64,000 nt of DNA from NCBI RefSeq assembly GCF_003259845.1, contig NZ_QLMJ01000028.1:94640-158639 (forward strand). The letters run 5' to 3'. Shown piece by piece: positions 23,377-31,586 of this stretch. Position 1 is the stretch's first letter. Each line of letters opens with the position of its first letter. Both the position numbers and the translations under genes were made by a program. The stretch comes from Actinoplanes lutulentus. GTDB lineage: Bacteria; Actinomycetota; Actinomycetes; Mycobacteriales; Micromonosporaceae. The notes under the pieces are model-generated. The model was not told the DNA's origin. It searched no databases and was given only the letters and a program-made list of their open reading frames with translations.

Positions 23377-24582
23377 ATGACGGTTGCGCGGCGCCCCGAA
23401 CTCGACGCGATCCGGCTCACCGTGGTGCTCGGGCTCGTCTTCTTTCACACGTCACTGGTGTTCGATGCGCGCGACGACTTCTACATCAAGAATTCGCAGA
23501 CCACCGAGGTGACCACCTATCTCGCGGGCCTCGGTGTGGTGTGGGCCATGCCGGCGCTGTTTCTCATCGCGGGATTCGGCTCGTGGCATTCGCTGCGGCG
23601 GCGCGGAACGCGGGGATTTCTCGTCGAGCGGGGGCTGCGATTGGGCGTACCGTTGCTGTTCGCCATCGTCACCCTGCTCCCTTTACCACCCTATCTGCGG
23701 CTGCGTGCGCTCGGCAGCGACGAGTCCTATCCGCGATTTCTCGCGCGCTATTTAACCGTCCATCTGGACGTGACTAATTTTCCTTTCATCGTACGCGGAG
23801 ACGAATTCGAAACGGGACACCTGTGGTTCGTCGTCCTGCTGCTGACGTTCTCCTTGCTGGTGCCGCTGGCAGCCCGTGTCCCGTCGGCCGGCGGGTTGTC
23901 CGGTGCTGCGTCAGGCGCTGAGTTCGGTGCTTTGTTTGCGCGGCGCGGGATGGTGCTGGTGCTGCCGGCGGTGCCGATCGTCGTGGTGACGGCGCTGGTG
24001 GGGATGGAGGAGGCATTCGCCGGATGGAGCCGGTGGGCCTACCTGCTGTTCTTCGCCTACGGCCTGCTGCTGGCGGCCGATGACCGGGTGCGCGCGGCGA
24101 TGCGCCGGGACGCACGGGTGTCAGCTGTCATCGGCGTTGTCTTGTTCGGTGTGGTCGGTGTCTTGATCGCCACCTACGAGGGTGACTTCTTCACCGACAT
24201 GACACCGCACGCCCTGGTGACCCGGACCGTTTTCGGCCTGACCGGCTGGCTCTGGATCGTCGCGATCCTGGGCCTGCTCGACCGCCCCCGTTCCCGCGAT
24301 CCGTCGCTGCCGTCGGTCCGCCGCGCTTATCTGGGCGAAGCGGCCTTGCCGCTCTACATCCTCCACCAGCCGATCGTGGTGGCAGTCGCCTACGTCGTCG
24401 TGCGATGGCAATGGCCGATGATCGCGAAATACGCGGTGATAGTGGCGATTTCCTTCGCCGTCATGTTCACGGTCTACGAGCTGCTGGTACGCCGCTTCCG
24501 AGCGACCCGATTCCTCTTCGGCACGCGGGAGCGGCACGTAGTCGCTCACGTCCGCCCGCCGAGCGGCTCCCCGGAGATCTAG
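23377..24582 (+). CDS. Membrane acyltransferase (acyltransferase 3 family)
   Basis: The 401-residue multi-pass protein begins RRPELDAIRLTVVLGLVFFHTSLVF, the family's first helix with LDxIR and a catalytic-type His in FFHTS. About ten membrane segments follow, and a late LPLYILHQPIVV motif completes the acyltransferase 3/OpgC pattern. It is expected to O-acylate an envelope sugar or lipid at the cytoplasmic membrane. ATG at 23377 is preferred over an upstream GTG because LDAIR follows at once and the upstream part overlaps the divergent racemase gene. Several AT-rich codons near 23745-23790 are unlike the neighbours. Confidence 0.88.
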   Translation: MTVARRPELDAIRLTVVLGLVFFHTSLVFDARDDFYIKNSQTTEVTTYLAGLGVVWAMPALFLIAGFGSWHSLRRRGTRGFLVERGLRLGVPLLFAIVTLLPLPPYLRLRALGSDESYPRFLARYLTVHLDVTNFPFIVRGDEFETGHLWFVVLLLTFSLLVPLAARVPSAGGLSGAASGAEFGALFARRGMVLVLPAVPIVVVTALVGMEEAFAGWSRWAYLLFFAYGLLLAADDRVRAAMRRDARVSAVIGVVLFGVVGVLIATYEGDFFTDMTPHALVTRTVFGLTGWLWIVAILGLLDRPRSRDPSLPSVRRAYLGEAALPLYILHQPIVVAVAYVVVRWQWPMIAKYAVIVAISFAVMFTVYELLVRRFRATRFLFGTRERHVVAHVRPPSGSPEI

Positions 24583-24909
24583 ACAGGTTGCGGCCGCTCC
24601 CCGGAGCGCCCGTTGCCACGATCCCCATGCCGCAGTGCCGCCATGCCGCAGTGCCGGAGGTGCGGTGCCGGAGTGCCGGGAGTGCGGGCGAGTCGGTTTG
24701 TGTGGCAATGCGGTGAGTGCGGTGAGTGCCTCGGCGGGAGGAGCCGGCGGGTGGCTGTGACCTTCAGGGAGCCATGTCTTCCGCCGGCCTGGGCGTCCGC
24801 TCAGCAATCATCATCGGCTGCGACCGGCCGGGGCTGAGGCTTCCGTTTGGTTGCTCGTGTGCGTAATACTCGTAGCCGGATATACGTACCCGGACAAGCG
24901 AGGACGACG
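24583..24909. other. Intergenic region with short tandem repeats and the PadR promoter
   Basis: I see no gene in these 327 bases. They contain a 16-bp tandem duplication (24626-24657) and degenerate AGTGCCGG- and GTGCGG-like words around it. The right end (24861-24890) has CTCGTA and ATACGTA words just upstream of the PadR gene that may be its promoter or operator. Confidence 0.6.
24626..24657. repeat. 16-bp tandem repeat, two copies
   Basis: CATGCCGCAGTGCCGC (24626-24641) is followed by CATGCCGCAGTGCCGG (24642-24657). Looser GTGCCGGAG-like repeats follow. Confidence 0.75.
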
Positions 24910-25542
24910 ATGGCTCAGCGGAGGAAGGTCAACAACCTCCTCGGCCTGCACGTCATGGCCACGCTCTCGATCATGCCCTTGCATCCGTACGAGATAGCCG
25001 CCCAGATGCGCGCCCGTGGCAAGGAGCAGGACCTCAAGATTCAGTGGGGTTCGCTCTACACCGTGGTGCAGAACCTGGAGAAACACGGCTTCATCGAAGC
25101 GGCGGAGACGGTCCGGGAAGGCCGTCGTCCCGAGCGCACGGTGTACCGGATCACCGACGCCGGCCGGGCCGAGATGACCGACTGGATGCGGGAGCTGGTC
25201 GGCCACCCGCAACCCGAGTTTCCGCGCCTGCAGACCGCCCTCTCGGTCATCGGCGTGCTGCCGCCCGACGAGGCTGTCGACCTGCTGGAACAGCGCCGCG
25301 CCATCCTCGAGGTCGAGAACGAGGCGCAGCGGGCCAGCCTGCGGGGTGCCGCCCATGAGGTGCCGCGGATTTTCCTTATCGAGTCGGAGTTCCAGCTGGC
25401 GCAGCGGGAGTCCGAGGTCGCGTTCGTCGCCGCGCTGATCAAGGAGATCCAGGACGGTTCGCTGGGCGGTATCGAGCTCTGGCGTCATTACCACGAGACC
25501 GGCGAGACGCCGGACTTCACCGATTTCACGGCGCCGCCGTGA
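24910..25542 (+). CDS. PadR-family transcriptional regulator
   Basis: From ATG at 24910 the 210-residue protein shows the PadR winged helix: LLGLHVMATLSIMPLHPYEIAAQMR, IQWGSLYTVVQNLEKHGFIEA and a wing with RRPERTVYRITDAGRAEM. A C-terminal helical dimerisation domain of the Vir_act_alpha_C type follows. GAGGACGACG precedes the ATG. The ABC exporter genes 150 bases downstream run in the same direction, and PadR proteins commonly repress neighbouring multidrug exporters, so control of that exporter is likely. The inducer is unknown. Confidence 0.92.
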   Translation: MAQRRKVNNLLGLHVMATLSIMPLHPYEIAAQMRARGKEQDLKIQWGSLYTVVQNLEKHGFIEAAETVREGRRPERTVYRITDAGRAEMTDWMRELVGHPQPEFPRLQTALSVIGVLPPDEAVDLLEQRRAILEVENEAQRASLRGAAHEVPRIFLIESEFQLAQRESEVAFVAALIKEIQDGSLGGIELWRHYHETGETPDFTDFTAPP

Positions 25543-25693
25543 GAAACGACGTCCCCGGCCGGGGTGCGGGAACACCCGGGCCAGGGACGTCACCTCGTTC
25601 ACCATTCCGCGGGAACGGTCCGGCACGTCCGAGGCGTTGTAGCGACTTCGAGGATAGACCGGCCGGGACCGCGGCGACCGCATGGAGATCACC

Positions 25694-26641
25694 ATGACGT
25701 CTGCCGTCACGGCACACGAACTCACCAAGTCCTATCCAGGACACGTCACCGCTCTCGACGGGCTCACCCTCACGGTCCGCGCCGGCGAGGTGTTCGGCCT
25801 GCTCGGCCCGAACGGCGCCGGCAAGTCCACCACCGTCAAGATCCTCACGACCCTCGCACGGCCGGACTCCGGCTCCGCCACGGTCGCCGGCCACGACGTG
25901 CTGCGTCACCCGGCCCGGGTACGCCGCGCCATCGGCGTCGTCGCCCAGCGCTCCGGCCTGGATCCGATGGCCTCCGGCAGGGACAACCTCACCCTGCAGG
26001 GCAGGCTTTTCGGGGTACGCGGACACGCGCTCACCAGCAGAGTCGACGAACTGCTCGACCGTTTCGACCTGGCCGGCGCCGCCGGCCGCAATGTCCGCGG
26101 CTGGTCCGGTGGCATGCAGCGCCGCCTCGACGTCGCCCTGGCTCTGGTGCACCGCCCCGAGGTGCTCTTCCTCGACGAACCCACCACCGGACTCGACCCG
26201 GAGGTGCGCACGGCGATGTGGTCCGAGATCGCGCGGCTCGCCGCCGATGAGTCGATGGCCATCCTGTTGACCACGCACTATCTGGACGAGGCGGATCGGC
26301 TGGCGGCCCGGCTCGCCATCGTCGACGGCGGGCGGATCGTCGCCGAGGGCACTCCGGCGCAGCTCAAGGGCGAGTTGCAGGGTGATGCCGTACATCTGGA
26401 GCTGGAGCGACCCGCTGACGAGCCGCAGGCGCGGCAGGCGATCGGGACGGTGGCTCGCTTGCGGGAGGTTTCGTTCGACGGGCGGCTCCTGAGTGCTCGG
26501 GCGGACGACGGGGCGGCAGCGGTCCCGGCCGCGCTCGCTGCGCTGGAGACCGCCGGCGTGGGCGTGGCAACCGTGACCGTGGCGCGGCCGTCGCTCGACG
26601 ACGTGTATCTGCGCCACGCGGGAAGGCGGTTCGCGGCATGA
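25694..26641 (+). CDS. ABC exporter ATP-binding protein (DrrA-like)
   Basis: The 315-residue protein has Walker A GPNGAGKSTT, signature WSGGMQRRLDVALAL (SGGMQ), Walker B VLFLDEPTTGLDP and the switch His in LLTTHYLDEADRL. These are all intact and of the DrrA/daunorubicin-resistance subfamily. The C-terminal domain (VTVARPSLDDVYLRHAGR) also matches that group. ATG at 25694 is preferred because GGAG at 25684-25687 is well spaced; an ATG at 25682 would include that site. It energises the membrane partner encoded next with a 4-bp overlap, exporting a hydrophobic compound. Confidence 0.93.
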   Translation: MTSAVTAHELTKSYPGHVTALDGLTLTVRAGEVFGLLGPNGAGKSTTVKILTTLARPDSGSATVAGHDVLRHPARVRRAIGVVAQRSGLDPMASGRDNLTLQGRLFGVRGHALTSRVDELLDRFDLAGAAGRNVRGWSGGMQRRLDVALALVHRPEVLFLDEPTTGLDPEVRTAMWSEIARLAADESMAILLTTHYLDEADRLAARLAIVDGGRIVAEGTPAQLKGELQGDAVHLELERPADEPQARQAIGTVARLREVSFDGRLLSARADDGAAAVPAALAALETAGVGVATVTVARPSLDDVYLRHAGRRFAA

Positions 26642-27414
26642 CGACACTGGTCTCGCACACCTGGTGGATGACGAACCGTCGGCTGAAAGTGCTGGTGAAG
26701 CAGCCGGCTTTCGTGGTGATCCTGCTGATTCAGCCGGCGATCTGGCTGTTCCTGTTCGGCAATCTGTTTCGCCGGGTGGTGGAGCTGCCCGGTTTCGGGA
26801 CGACCTCCTATCTCGACTATCTGATCCCCGGCGTCGTCGTGATGACGGCCGTCTCGTCGAACATGTGGGCCGGCATGGGCATGCTCGAAGAGATCGAGCG
26901 CGGCACCATGAACCGTCTGCTCACGACCCCGGTCGCCCGGGGCGCGATCATGAACGCGGCCGTGCTGGAGCAGGCGCTCAGCACCACCGTGCAGGTGCTG
27001 GCGATCATCCTTCTCGGTCAGATCGCCGGAGCGGATTATCCGGGCGGGCTCCTCGGACTGGCCGTGATGACCGTCGCGGCGGTGCTGCTCGGGACGATCT
27101 TCAGTGCGTTCTCCAACACGGTCGGGATGCTCGTCCGCCAGCGCGAGACGATCATCGGGATCAACACGATGCTGCTCCTTCCTCTGACGTTCCTGTCGTC
27201 GGCGTTCATGGCGGAGTCGTTGATGCCGTCGTGGATGAGCACGATCGCGTCGTTCAATCCGGTGAACTGGGCTCTGGACGCGGCCCGCGCCGCGATGAAC
27301 GAGACACCGGACTGGGGGATGGTCCTGGTTCGCGGGTCGTGGCTGCTCGGGGCGGCGGTCCTCATGCTGGTGTTGTCGGTGGGGACGTTCCGCTCTTACC
27401 AGAAGTCGGTCTGA
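26638..27414 (+). CDS. ABC-2 type exporter membrane subunit (DrrB-like)
   Basis: The 258-residue protein has a short cytoplasmic N-terminus with RRLKVLVKQPAFVVILLIQPAIWLFLFG, then six predicted membrane helices. EIERGTMNRLLTTPV, a conserved loop of DrrB-type permeases, lies between helices two and three. PVNWALDAAR occurs before the last helix as in the family. ATGA overlap with the ATP-binding subunit shows co-translation. Together they form an export pump for drugs or lipids. Its 3' end overlaps the convergent membrane-protein gene by 53 bases. Confidence 0.93.
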   Translation: MTTLVSHTWWMTNRRLKVLVKQPAFVVILLIQPAIWLFLFGNLFRRVVELPGFGTTSYLDYLIPGVVVMTAVSSNMWAGMGMLEEIERGTMNRLLTTPVARGAIMNAAVLEQALSTTVQVLAIILLGQIAGADYPGGLLGLAVMTVAAVLLGTIFSAFSNTVGMLVRQRETIIGINTMLLLPLTFLSSAFMAESLMPSWMSTIASFNPVNWALDAARAAMNETPDWGMVLVRGSWLLGAAVLMLVLSVGTFRSYQKSV

Positions 27415-27940
27415 CCTCTTCCGGACGCGGGTGGTCTTCGAGGCCGCCCGCGTCGTCACCCTGACGGTGTGGCCACTGGGATGGCTCGGACAGGAAATCC
27501 GCTCGCGCCTGCAGGCGTTTTCGGTGTGCGCGGGCGCGGCGCAGGAGCAGGGCGGCGACGACGACGGTGGACAGGGCTGACAGGGTGGCAGCGAGGGGCA
27601 GAGGCCCGGGCCGGGCGACGGTGACGGCCACCGACACGGCCGTGGTCGCGGTGGTGAAGGTCAGCGCCAGCCAGCCGGCGATCACCCGGTCGGCAGCGAA
27701 CATCGGCAGCCGGGCCAGGGTGACGATCGCGTAGGCCGACCAGCTCGCGCCCACGACGACCAGCGCGCCGAACGCCAGCCGGGTCCGCAGGGGGAGTGGG
27801 TCGGGCTCGGTCAGCCAGAGCAGGAGCAGCAGGCCGGCGCCGCAGCCGCCGGCCAGCCCGACGAGAACGAGAGAGATGCGCCGGCGCAGCGACATGCCGC
27901 GCAGCACGGTCTCCGGGGTGAAACCCGGTCGATCGGTCAC
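27362..27940 (-). CDS. Membrane protein coupled to the ECF sigma factor
   Basis: From GTG at 27940, overlapping the sigma-factor stop by four bases, the protein is 192 residues. A 20-residue cytoplasmic N-terminus precedes four hydrophobic helices (RRISLVLVGLAGGCGAGLLLLLWL, LAFGALVVVGASWSAYAIVTLA, VIAGWLALTFTTATTAVSVAVTVA, PLAATLSALSTVVVAALLL). A charged C-terminal tail follows. It lacks the zinc-binding HxxxCxxC of classical anti-sigma factors, but the coupling suggests that it modulates the sigma factor from the membrane. It converges with and overlaps the ABC permease gene by 53 bases. Confidence 0.75.
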   Translation of the reverse strand: MTDRPGFTPETVLRGMSLRRRISLVLVGLAGGCGAGLLLLLWLTEPDPLPLRTRLAFGALVVVGASWSAYAIVTLARLPMFAADRVIAGWLALTFTTATTAVSVAVTVARPGPLPLAATLSALSTVVVAALLLRRARAHRKRLQARADFLSEPSQWPHRQGDDAGGLEDHPRPEEVRPTSGKSGTSPPTTPA

Positions 27941-28464
27941 GACTCGTATCCCTTCGCGATGAGGTGGTCCCGCAGCAGGCGGCGGGCGCGGTGCAGGCGG
28001 GACTTGACGGTGCCGACCGGGACGGCGAGGACCTCCGCGCACTCGTGCAGGCTCAGGTCCTGAAGGTGGAACAGCTCGATCACCTCACGGTCCGGCGGGG
28101 GCAGGCCGCCGAGACCCTCGGTGACCTGGGCACGGTCGAGCACGTCGTCGACCGCGTCACGGTCGTCGGGGATGTCGGACTCCAGCGGCTCCGGTAACGC
28201 GTACCCAAGACGCAGTTGATCTGTGAGAGCGCGGCGCGCGATGGTGAAGAGCCAGGGCGCGAAGCGCTCGGGCTCGCGCAGGCGAGGCAGAGAGCCGAGC
28301 GCGGCCGCCCAGGCCTGCTGGGTGACGTCGTCGGGGTTGCCGGTCATGCGGCGGACGTAGCGCCACAATGGTTCGTGCCAGTGGCTGACGAGCTCGGCGA
28401 GGGCGCGGCGGTCACCGAGCTGCGCCCGCACCACCAGGCGGGCATCACGTGCGACTCGATCCAC
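27937..28464 (-). CDS. ECF-type RNA polymerase sigma factor
   Basis: From GTG at 28464 (VDRVARDARLVVRAQLGD) the protein is 175 residues. Region 2 shows WRYVRRMTGNPDDVTQQAWAAALGSLPRL and FAPWLFTIARRALTDQLR. Region 4 shows PPDREVIELFHLQDLSLHECAEVLAVPVGTVKSRLHRARRLLRDHL, a complete HTH for -35 recognition. GGGAG lies just upstream of the start. The longer open frame upstream is Arg- and Pro-rich and not homologous. It directs RNA polymerase to an unknown envelope or stress regulon and is translationally coupled to the membrane protein. Confidence 0.92.
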   Translation of the reverse strand: MDRVARDARLVVRAQLGDRRALAELVSHWHEPLWRYVRRMTGNPDDVTQQAWAAALGSLPRLREPERFAPWLFTIARRALTDQLRLGYALPEPLESDIPDDRDAVDDVLDRAQVTEGLGGLPPPDREVIELFHLQDLSLHECAEVLAVPVGTVKSRLHRARRLLRDHLIAKGYES

Positions 28465-28534
28465 TCCGGCTCCCGATGTCTGGGGGTTCTCACACCCTGA
28501 CAGTCGTTGCCGGCGCCGGAAAGGTTCGCGGATT

Positions 28535-29485
28535 TCAGGCCGGGATTGGGCGGAAGACCGCGGCGGCCGCGGCACGACCCGCTTCGAGGGCGGCGAGCAG
28601 GACTTTGCCGTCCTTGGTCAACCGGCCCACCATCGGACCGGTCGCCGGCGGGCGGATCGACAGCACCGCTGCTCCGGAGCGATCGTATTCGGCCAGCGTG
28701 GCCTCGTCCTCGGAGAGCCGCACGGCCCGCGCGAGATAGCTGCGGTGCAGATCGGGCGTGTGGCCGCGCAGAGCGGCCCGGGCGATCAGCCGGGCCGACC
28801 AGGACGGATCCGTCCTCACGGACATCTTCGCCGGCAGCGGCCGTGAGCGCAGAACCAGCACGTGGGTGGCGTTCTGGGCGAGAGCGGTGCGGTACGGGAC
28901 GGACTCGGCCAGCCCCGCGTCGTAGAAGAGCCGCCCGCCCAGCGCGACCGGCGGACCCGCCAGCAACGGGAGGGCGGCGCTCGCCCGCAGCGCCAGCCGG
29001 ATGTCGGCCGGATCGGTCAGAAGCGGACGCAGGTCGGTCGACTCACCGGTCGCGCAGTCGGTCGCGAGGGGGTGGTACTCGATGCTGTTGCCGAGGATGG
29101 CGGGGAAGTCCATCTGGTCGACCACGGCGTAGTAGTGCTCGACCAGGTGGTGCACGTCGACCATCGGCTTGCCGCGCCAGATGTTCGACAGCCGGATCAT
29201 CGCGTTGGCATAGGTGGGGTCGGCCCAGCCGGTCAGCTTCTCCGGGGTGCTGGTGAGCAGCCAGGCGCCGGTGATCGCCCCGGCCGAGGCGCCGTAGACG
29301 GCGTCGAAGGACTGGGTCACACCGGCCTCGTGCAGCGCCAGGGCCATGCCGGCGGAGACCGTGCCGCGCATGCCGCCGCCCTCGATCGCCAGGGCGACCC
29401 GGTGGCCGTCATCGCGCTGACCTGGACGGCTGCCGGTGGCGACCCGGTCGGCGATCACTCGCAGCACGTCGTGCCCGTCCGTCAT
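28535..29485 (-). CDS. Patatin-like phospholipase
   Basis: The 316-residue protein has the oxyanion-hole motif GGGMRG (residues 36-41), the nucleophile elbow GASAG in AVYGASAGAITGAW, and the catalytic aspartate in DAGLAESVPY. These are the three hallmarks of patatins, all intact. No signal peptide or membrane anchor is visible, so it acts in the cytoplasm or on the inner leaflet, cleaving acyl chains from lipids. It lies upstream of the sigma-factor gene on the same strand with a 70-base gap, so co-transcription is possible. Confidence 0.92.
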   Translation of the reverse strand: MTDGHDVLRVIADRVATGSRPGQRDDGHRVALAIEGGGMRGTVSAGMALALHEAGVTQSFDAVYGASAGAITGAWLLTSTPEKLTGWADPTYANAMIRLSNIWRGKPMVDVHHLVEHYYAVVDQMDFPAILGNSIEYHPLATDCATGESTDLRPLLTDPADIRLALRASAALPLLAGPPVALGGRLFYDAGLAESVPYRTALAQNATHVLVLRSRPLPAKMSVRTDPSWSARLIARAALRGHTPDLHRSYLARAVRLSEDEATLAEYDRSGAAVLSIRPPATGPMVGRLTKDGKVLLAALEAGRAAAAAVFRPIPA

Positions 29486-29608
29486 GGCGTCCCCCTTTGG
29501 TGCTCTTTCCGCGTCCTGCAGCGTAAGCGGGACTCACATCGGAGTGGACCGGGTTGAGACGTACTCCTCTTTTGGTTCAGCGGTCATTTCAAGGGCAACC
29601 ACGGTGGC

Positions 29609-30802
29609 ATGCGAGCTTTGACATGGCAGGGAACGTCCAAGGTGTCGGTGGAGACCGTGCCCGACCCCAAGATTCAGGAACCGACCGACGCGATCGTGCG
29701 GATCACCTCGACCGCGATCTGCGGATCCGACCTGCATCTGTACGACGTGCTCGGCATGTACCTCGACAAGGGCGACGTCCTCGGGCACGAGCCGATGGGC
29801 ATCGTCGAGGAGGTCGGGCCGGAGGTCACCCACATCAAACCGGGCGACCGGGTGGTGATCCCGTTCAACATCTCCTGCGGGCACTGCTGGATGTGTACGC
29901 GCGGCAACTTCGCCCAGTGCGAGACCACCCAGGTGACCAGCGAGGGCAAGGGCGCCTCGCTGTTCGGGTACACCAAGCTGTACGGGCAGGTGCCCGGCGG
30001 CCAGGCCGAGTACCTGCGGGTGCCGCAGGCGCAGTTCGGCCCGATCAAGGTGCCGTCACACCACCCGGACGAGCGGTTCCTCTTCCTCTCCGACGTGCTG
30101 ACCACCTCGTGGCAGGCCGCCAAGTACGCCGACATCCAGCCTGGTGACACGGTGTTCGTGACCGGTCTCGGGCCGATCGGGCAGATGAGTGCCCGGATCG
30201 CCCGGCACCTCGGCGCGGGTCGGGTGATCGCTTCCGACAACGTCCCGGAGCGGCTGGCGATGGCTCAGCGGCACGGCATCGAGACGCTGAACACCGGCGA
30301 TGTCGACGTGCCGGCGGCGGTGCTCGATCTGACGTCGGGCCGGGGTGCGGACAGCGTGATCGAATCGGTCGGGATGGAGGCGCACGGGTCGCCGATCCAG
30401 TCCGCGGCGGTCAAGGCGACCGGGCTGCTGCCTGATGTGCTGGCCCGCAAGGCCGTGGAGACGGTCGGCATCGACCGGATGGCCGCGTTGAACACGGCCT
30501 TCGCCGCGGTCCGGCGGGCCGGAACGGTCTCGATCATCGGGGTTTACGGGGGCAATGCCGACCCGATCCCGATGATGGATCTGTTCGACAAGGGTGTGAC
30601 GCTGCGGATGGGGCAGGCGCACGTGAAGCGCTGGGTGGACGAGATCCTGCCGCTGCTTACCGGGGATGACGACCCGCTCGGCGTGGATGACCTGGTCACG
30701 CACCGGTTGCCGCTGGAGCAGGCGCCGCATGCCTACGAGATTTTCAAGAAGAAGCAGGACGGCTGCATCAAGGTCGTCCTGAAGCCGGGGGTCGTGTCCT
30801 AG
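29609..30802 (+). CDS. Zinc-dependent alcohol dehydrogenase (formaldehyde dehydrogenase-like MDR)
   Basis: The 397-residue medium-chain dehydrogenase has catalytic zinc ligands Cys38, His60 and Glu61, and a structural zinc lobe with Cys90, Cys93, Cys96 and Cys104 (SCGHCWMCTRGNFAQC). The Rossmann motif is VTGLGPIGQMSARIARHLG. An extra loop (QSAAVKATGLLPDVLARKAVETVGIDRMAAL) is typical of the glutathione-independent formaldehyde dehydrogenase branch. It oxidises an alcohol or hemithioacetal-type substrate with NAD(P). It is divergent from patatin across 120 bases and converges with TetR. A small inverted repeat (TCCTAG-AGTC-CTAGGA) spans its stop. Confidence 0.93.
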   Translation: MRALTWQGTSKVSVETVPDPKIQEPTDAIVRITSTAICGSDLHLYDVLGMYLDKGDVLGHEPMGIVEEVGPEVTHIKPGDRVVIPFNISCGHCWMCTRGNFAQCETTQVTSEGKGASLFGYTKLYGQVPGGQAEYLRVPQAQFGPIKVPSHHPDERFLFLSDVLTTSWQAAKYADIQPGDTVFVTGLGPIGQMSARIARHLGAGRVIASDNVPERLAMAQRHGIETLNTGDVDVPAAVLDLTSGRGADSVIESVGMEAHGSPIQSAAVKATGLLPDVLARKAVETVGIDRMAALNTAFAAVRRAGTVSIIGVYGGNADPIPMMDLFDKGVTLRMGQAHVKRWVDEILPLLTGDDDPLGVDDLVTHRLPLEQAPHAYEIFKKKQDGCIKVVLKPGVVS

Positions 30803-30860
30803 AGTCCTAGGATGCCAAAGGGGTGGTGAGCGGGCCGACTCGGGCATTACCGCACCCCGG

Positions 30861-31478
30861 TCAGTCGGGCACTGCTGGGGAAGGCGCCGGCCAGGCGGCC
30901 ATGGCCAGTTCCGCGGTGTCGGAGAGTTCCGCCGCTGTGGCGCCGTCTCGTGCGCGCTGGGACATGCCGTGGATGACGGCCGTGAAATACGCGGCCAGTT
31001 TCCGGGGGTCGGCTGTCGCCGGAATCTCGCCCTGGTGCCGGGCGGTCGTCAGGCGCGTCTCGAAGGTGCCGACATTGGCGTTGCGCAGGTCACGCATGTA
31101 GGTGGCCACGTCGGTGTCGGCCGCGGCGGCGCTGCAGAGCAGGTTTCCGGCCGGTGTCTCGGGGTCGGTGTACATCGCCGCGGCGTCGAGCAGGATGCGG
31201 TGAAAAGCGGCGAAGGCCGTGGGTTCCCTGGACATGGCGGCCCAGATGAACTCTCCGGCAGGGGAGCGGCCGTACGCCTCGACGACTTCGTTGAACAGCG
31301 ACCTCTTGTCCCCGAACGCCGCGTAGAGGCTGCCCGGCCGGATGTTCATCTCCCGGGTCAGGTCGTTGATCGACGTCCCCTCGTATCCGTTCTCCCAGAA
31401 CAGGCGGGTCGCCGCGGCCAGCGCCGCCGCCCGGTCGAAGGTCGGTGGCCGGCCTCGGCGTGCTTCCGGTGTGCCCAT
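30861..31478 (-). CDS. TetR-family regulator of the adjacent SDR
   Basis: The 205-residue protein has the N-terminal HTH ATRLFWENGYEGTSINDLTREMNIRPGSLYAAFGDKRSLFNEVV, and the C-terminal region resembles the TetR_C_6/AcrR-like group. The start ATG is at 31478. Upstream are three copies of a 16-bp palindrome, TTGAGCGATCATTCAA-like, spread across the whole gap to the divergent SDR gene, the nearest just 11 bases from its own start. This placement predicts both autorepression and repression of the SDR. Confidence 0.92.
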   Translation of the reverse strand: MGTPEARRGRPPTFDRAAALAAATRLFWENGYEGTSINDLTREMNIRPGSLYAAFGDKRSLFNEVVEAYGRSPAGEFIWAAMSREPTAFAAFHRILLDAAAMYTDPETPAGNLLCSAAAADTDVATYMRDLRNANVGTFETRLTTARHQGEIPATADPRKLAAYFTAVIHGMSQRARDGATAAELSDTAELAMAAWPAPSPAVPD

Positions 31479-31488
31479 GTCCTCATTC

Positions 31489-31504
31489 TAGAGCGATCAC
31501 TCAA
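31489..31504. promoter_or_regulatory. TetR operator copy 1
   Basis: TAGAGCGATCACTCAA, matching the consensus TTGAnnGATCnnTCAA except at its left edge. It is next to the TetR start. Confidence 0.65.
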
Positions 31505-31522
31505 AAGCTGACCGCCAATTTG

Positions 31523-31538
31523 TTGGACGATCACTCAA
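31523..31538. promoter_or_regulatory. TetR operator copy 2
   Basis: TTGGACGATCACTCAA, 34 bases from copy 1, start to start. One left-arm mismatch to the consensus. Confidence 0.65.
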
Positions 31539-31557
31539 GAAAGGGCTACGGTTCCTC

Positions 31558-31573
31558 TTGAGCGATCATTCAA
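31558..31573. promoter_or_regulatory. TetR operator copy 3
   Basis: TTGAGCGATCATTCAA, the best palindrome of the three, 35 bases from copy 2. It ends 13 bases before the SDR start codon, just ahead of the AAAGGAG ribosome site. Confidence 0.7.
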
Positions 31574-31586
31574 CAAAGGAGCGGTC

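Noticed and set aside
30797..30812. Inverted repeat TCCTAG-AGTC-CTAGGA across the alcohol dehydrogenase stop
   Set aside because: A 6-bp AT-containing stem is too weak to call a terminator here; only mentioned with the gene.
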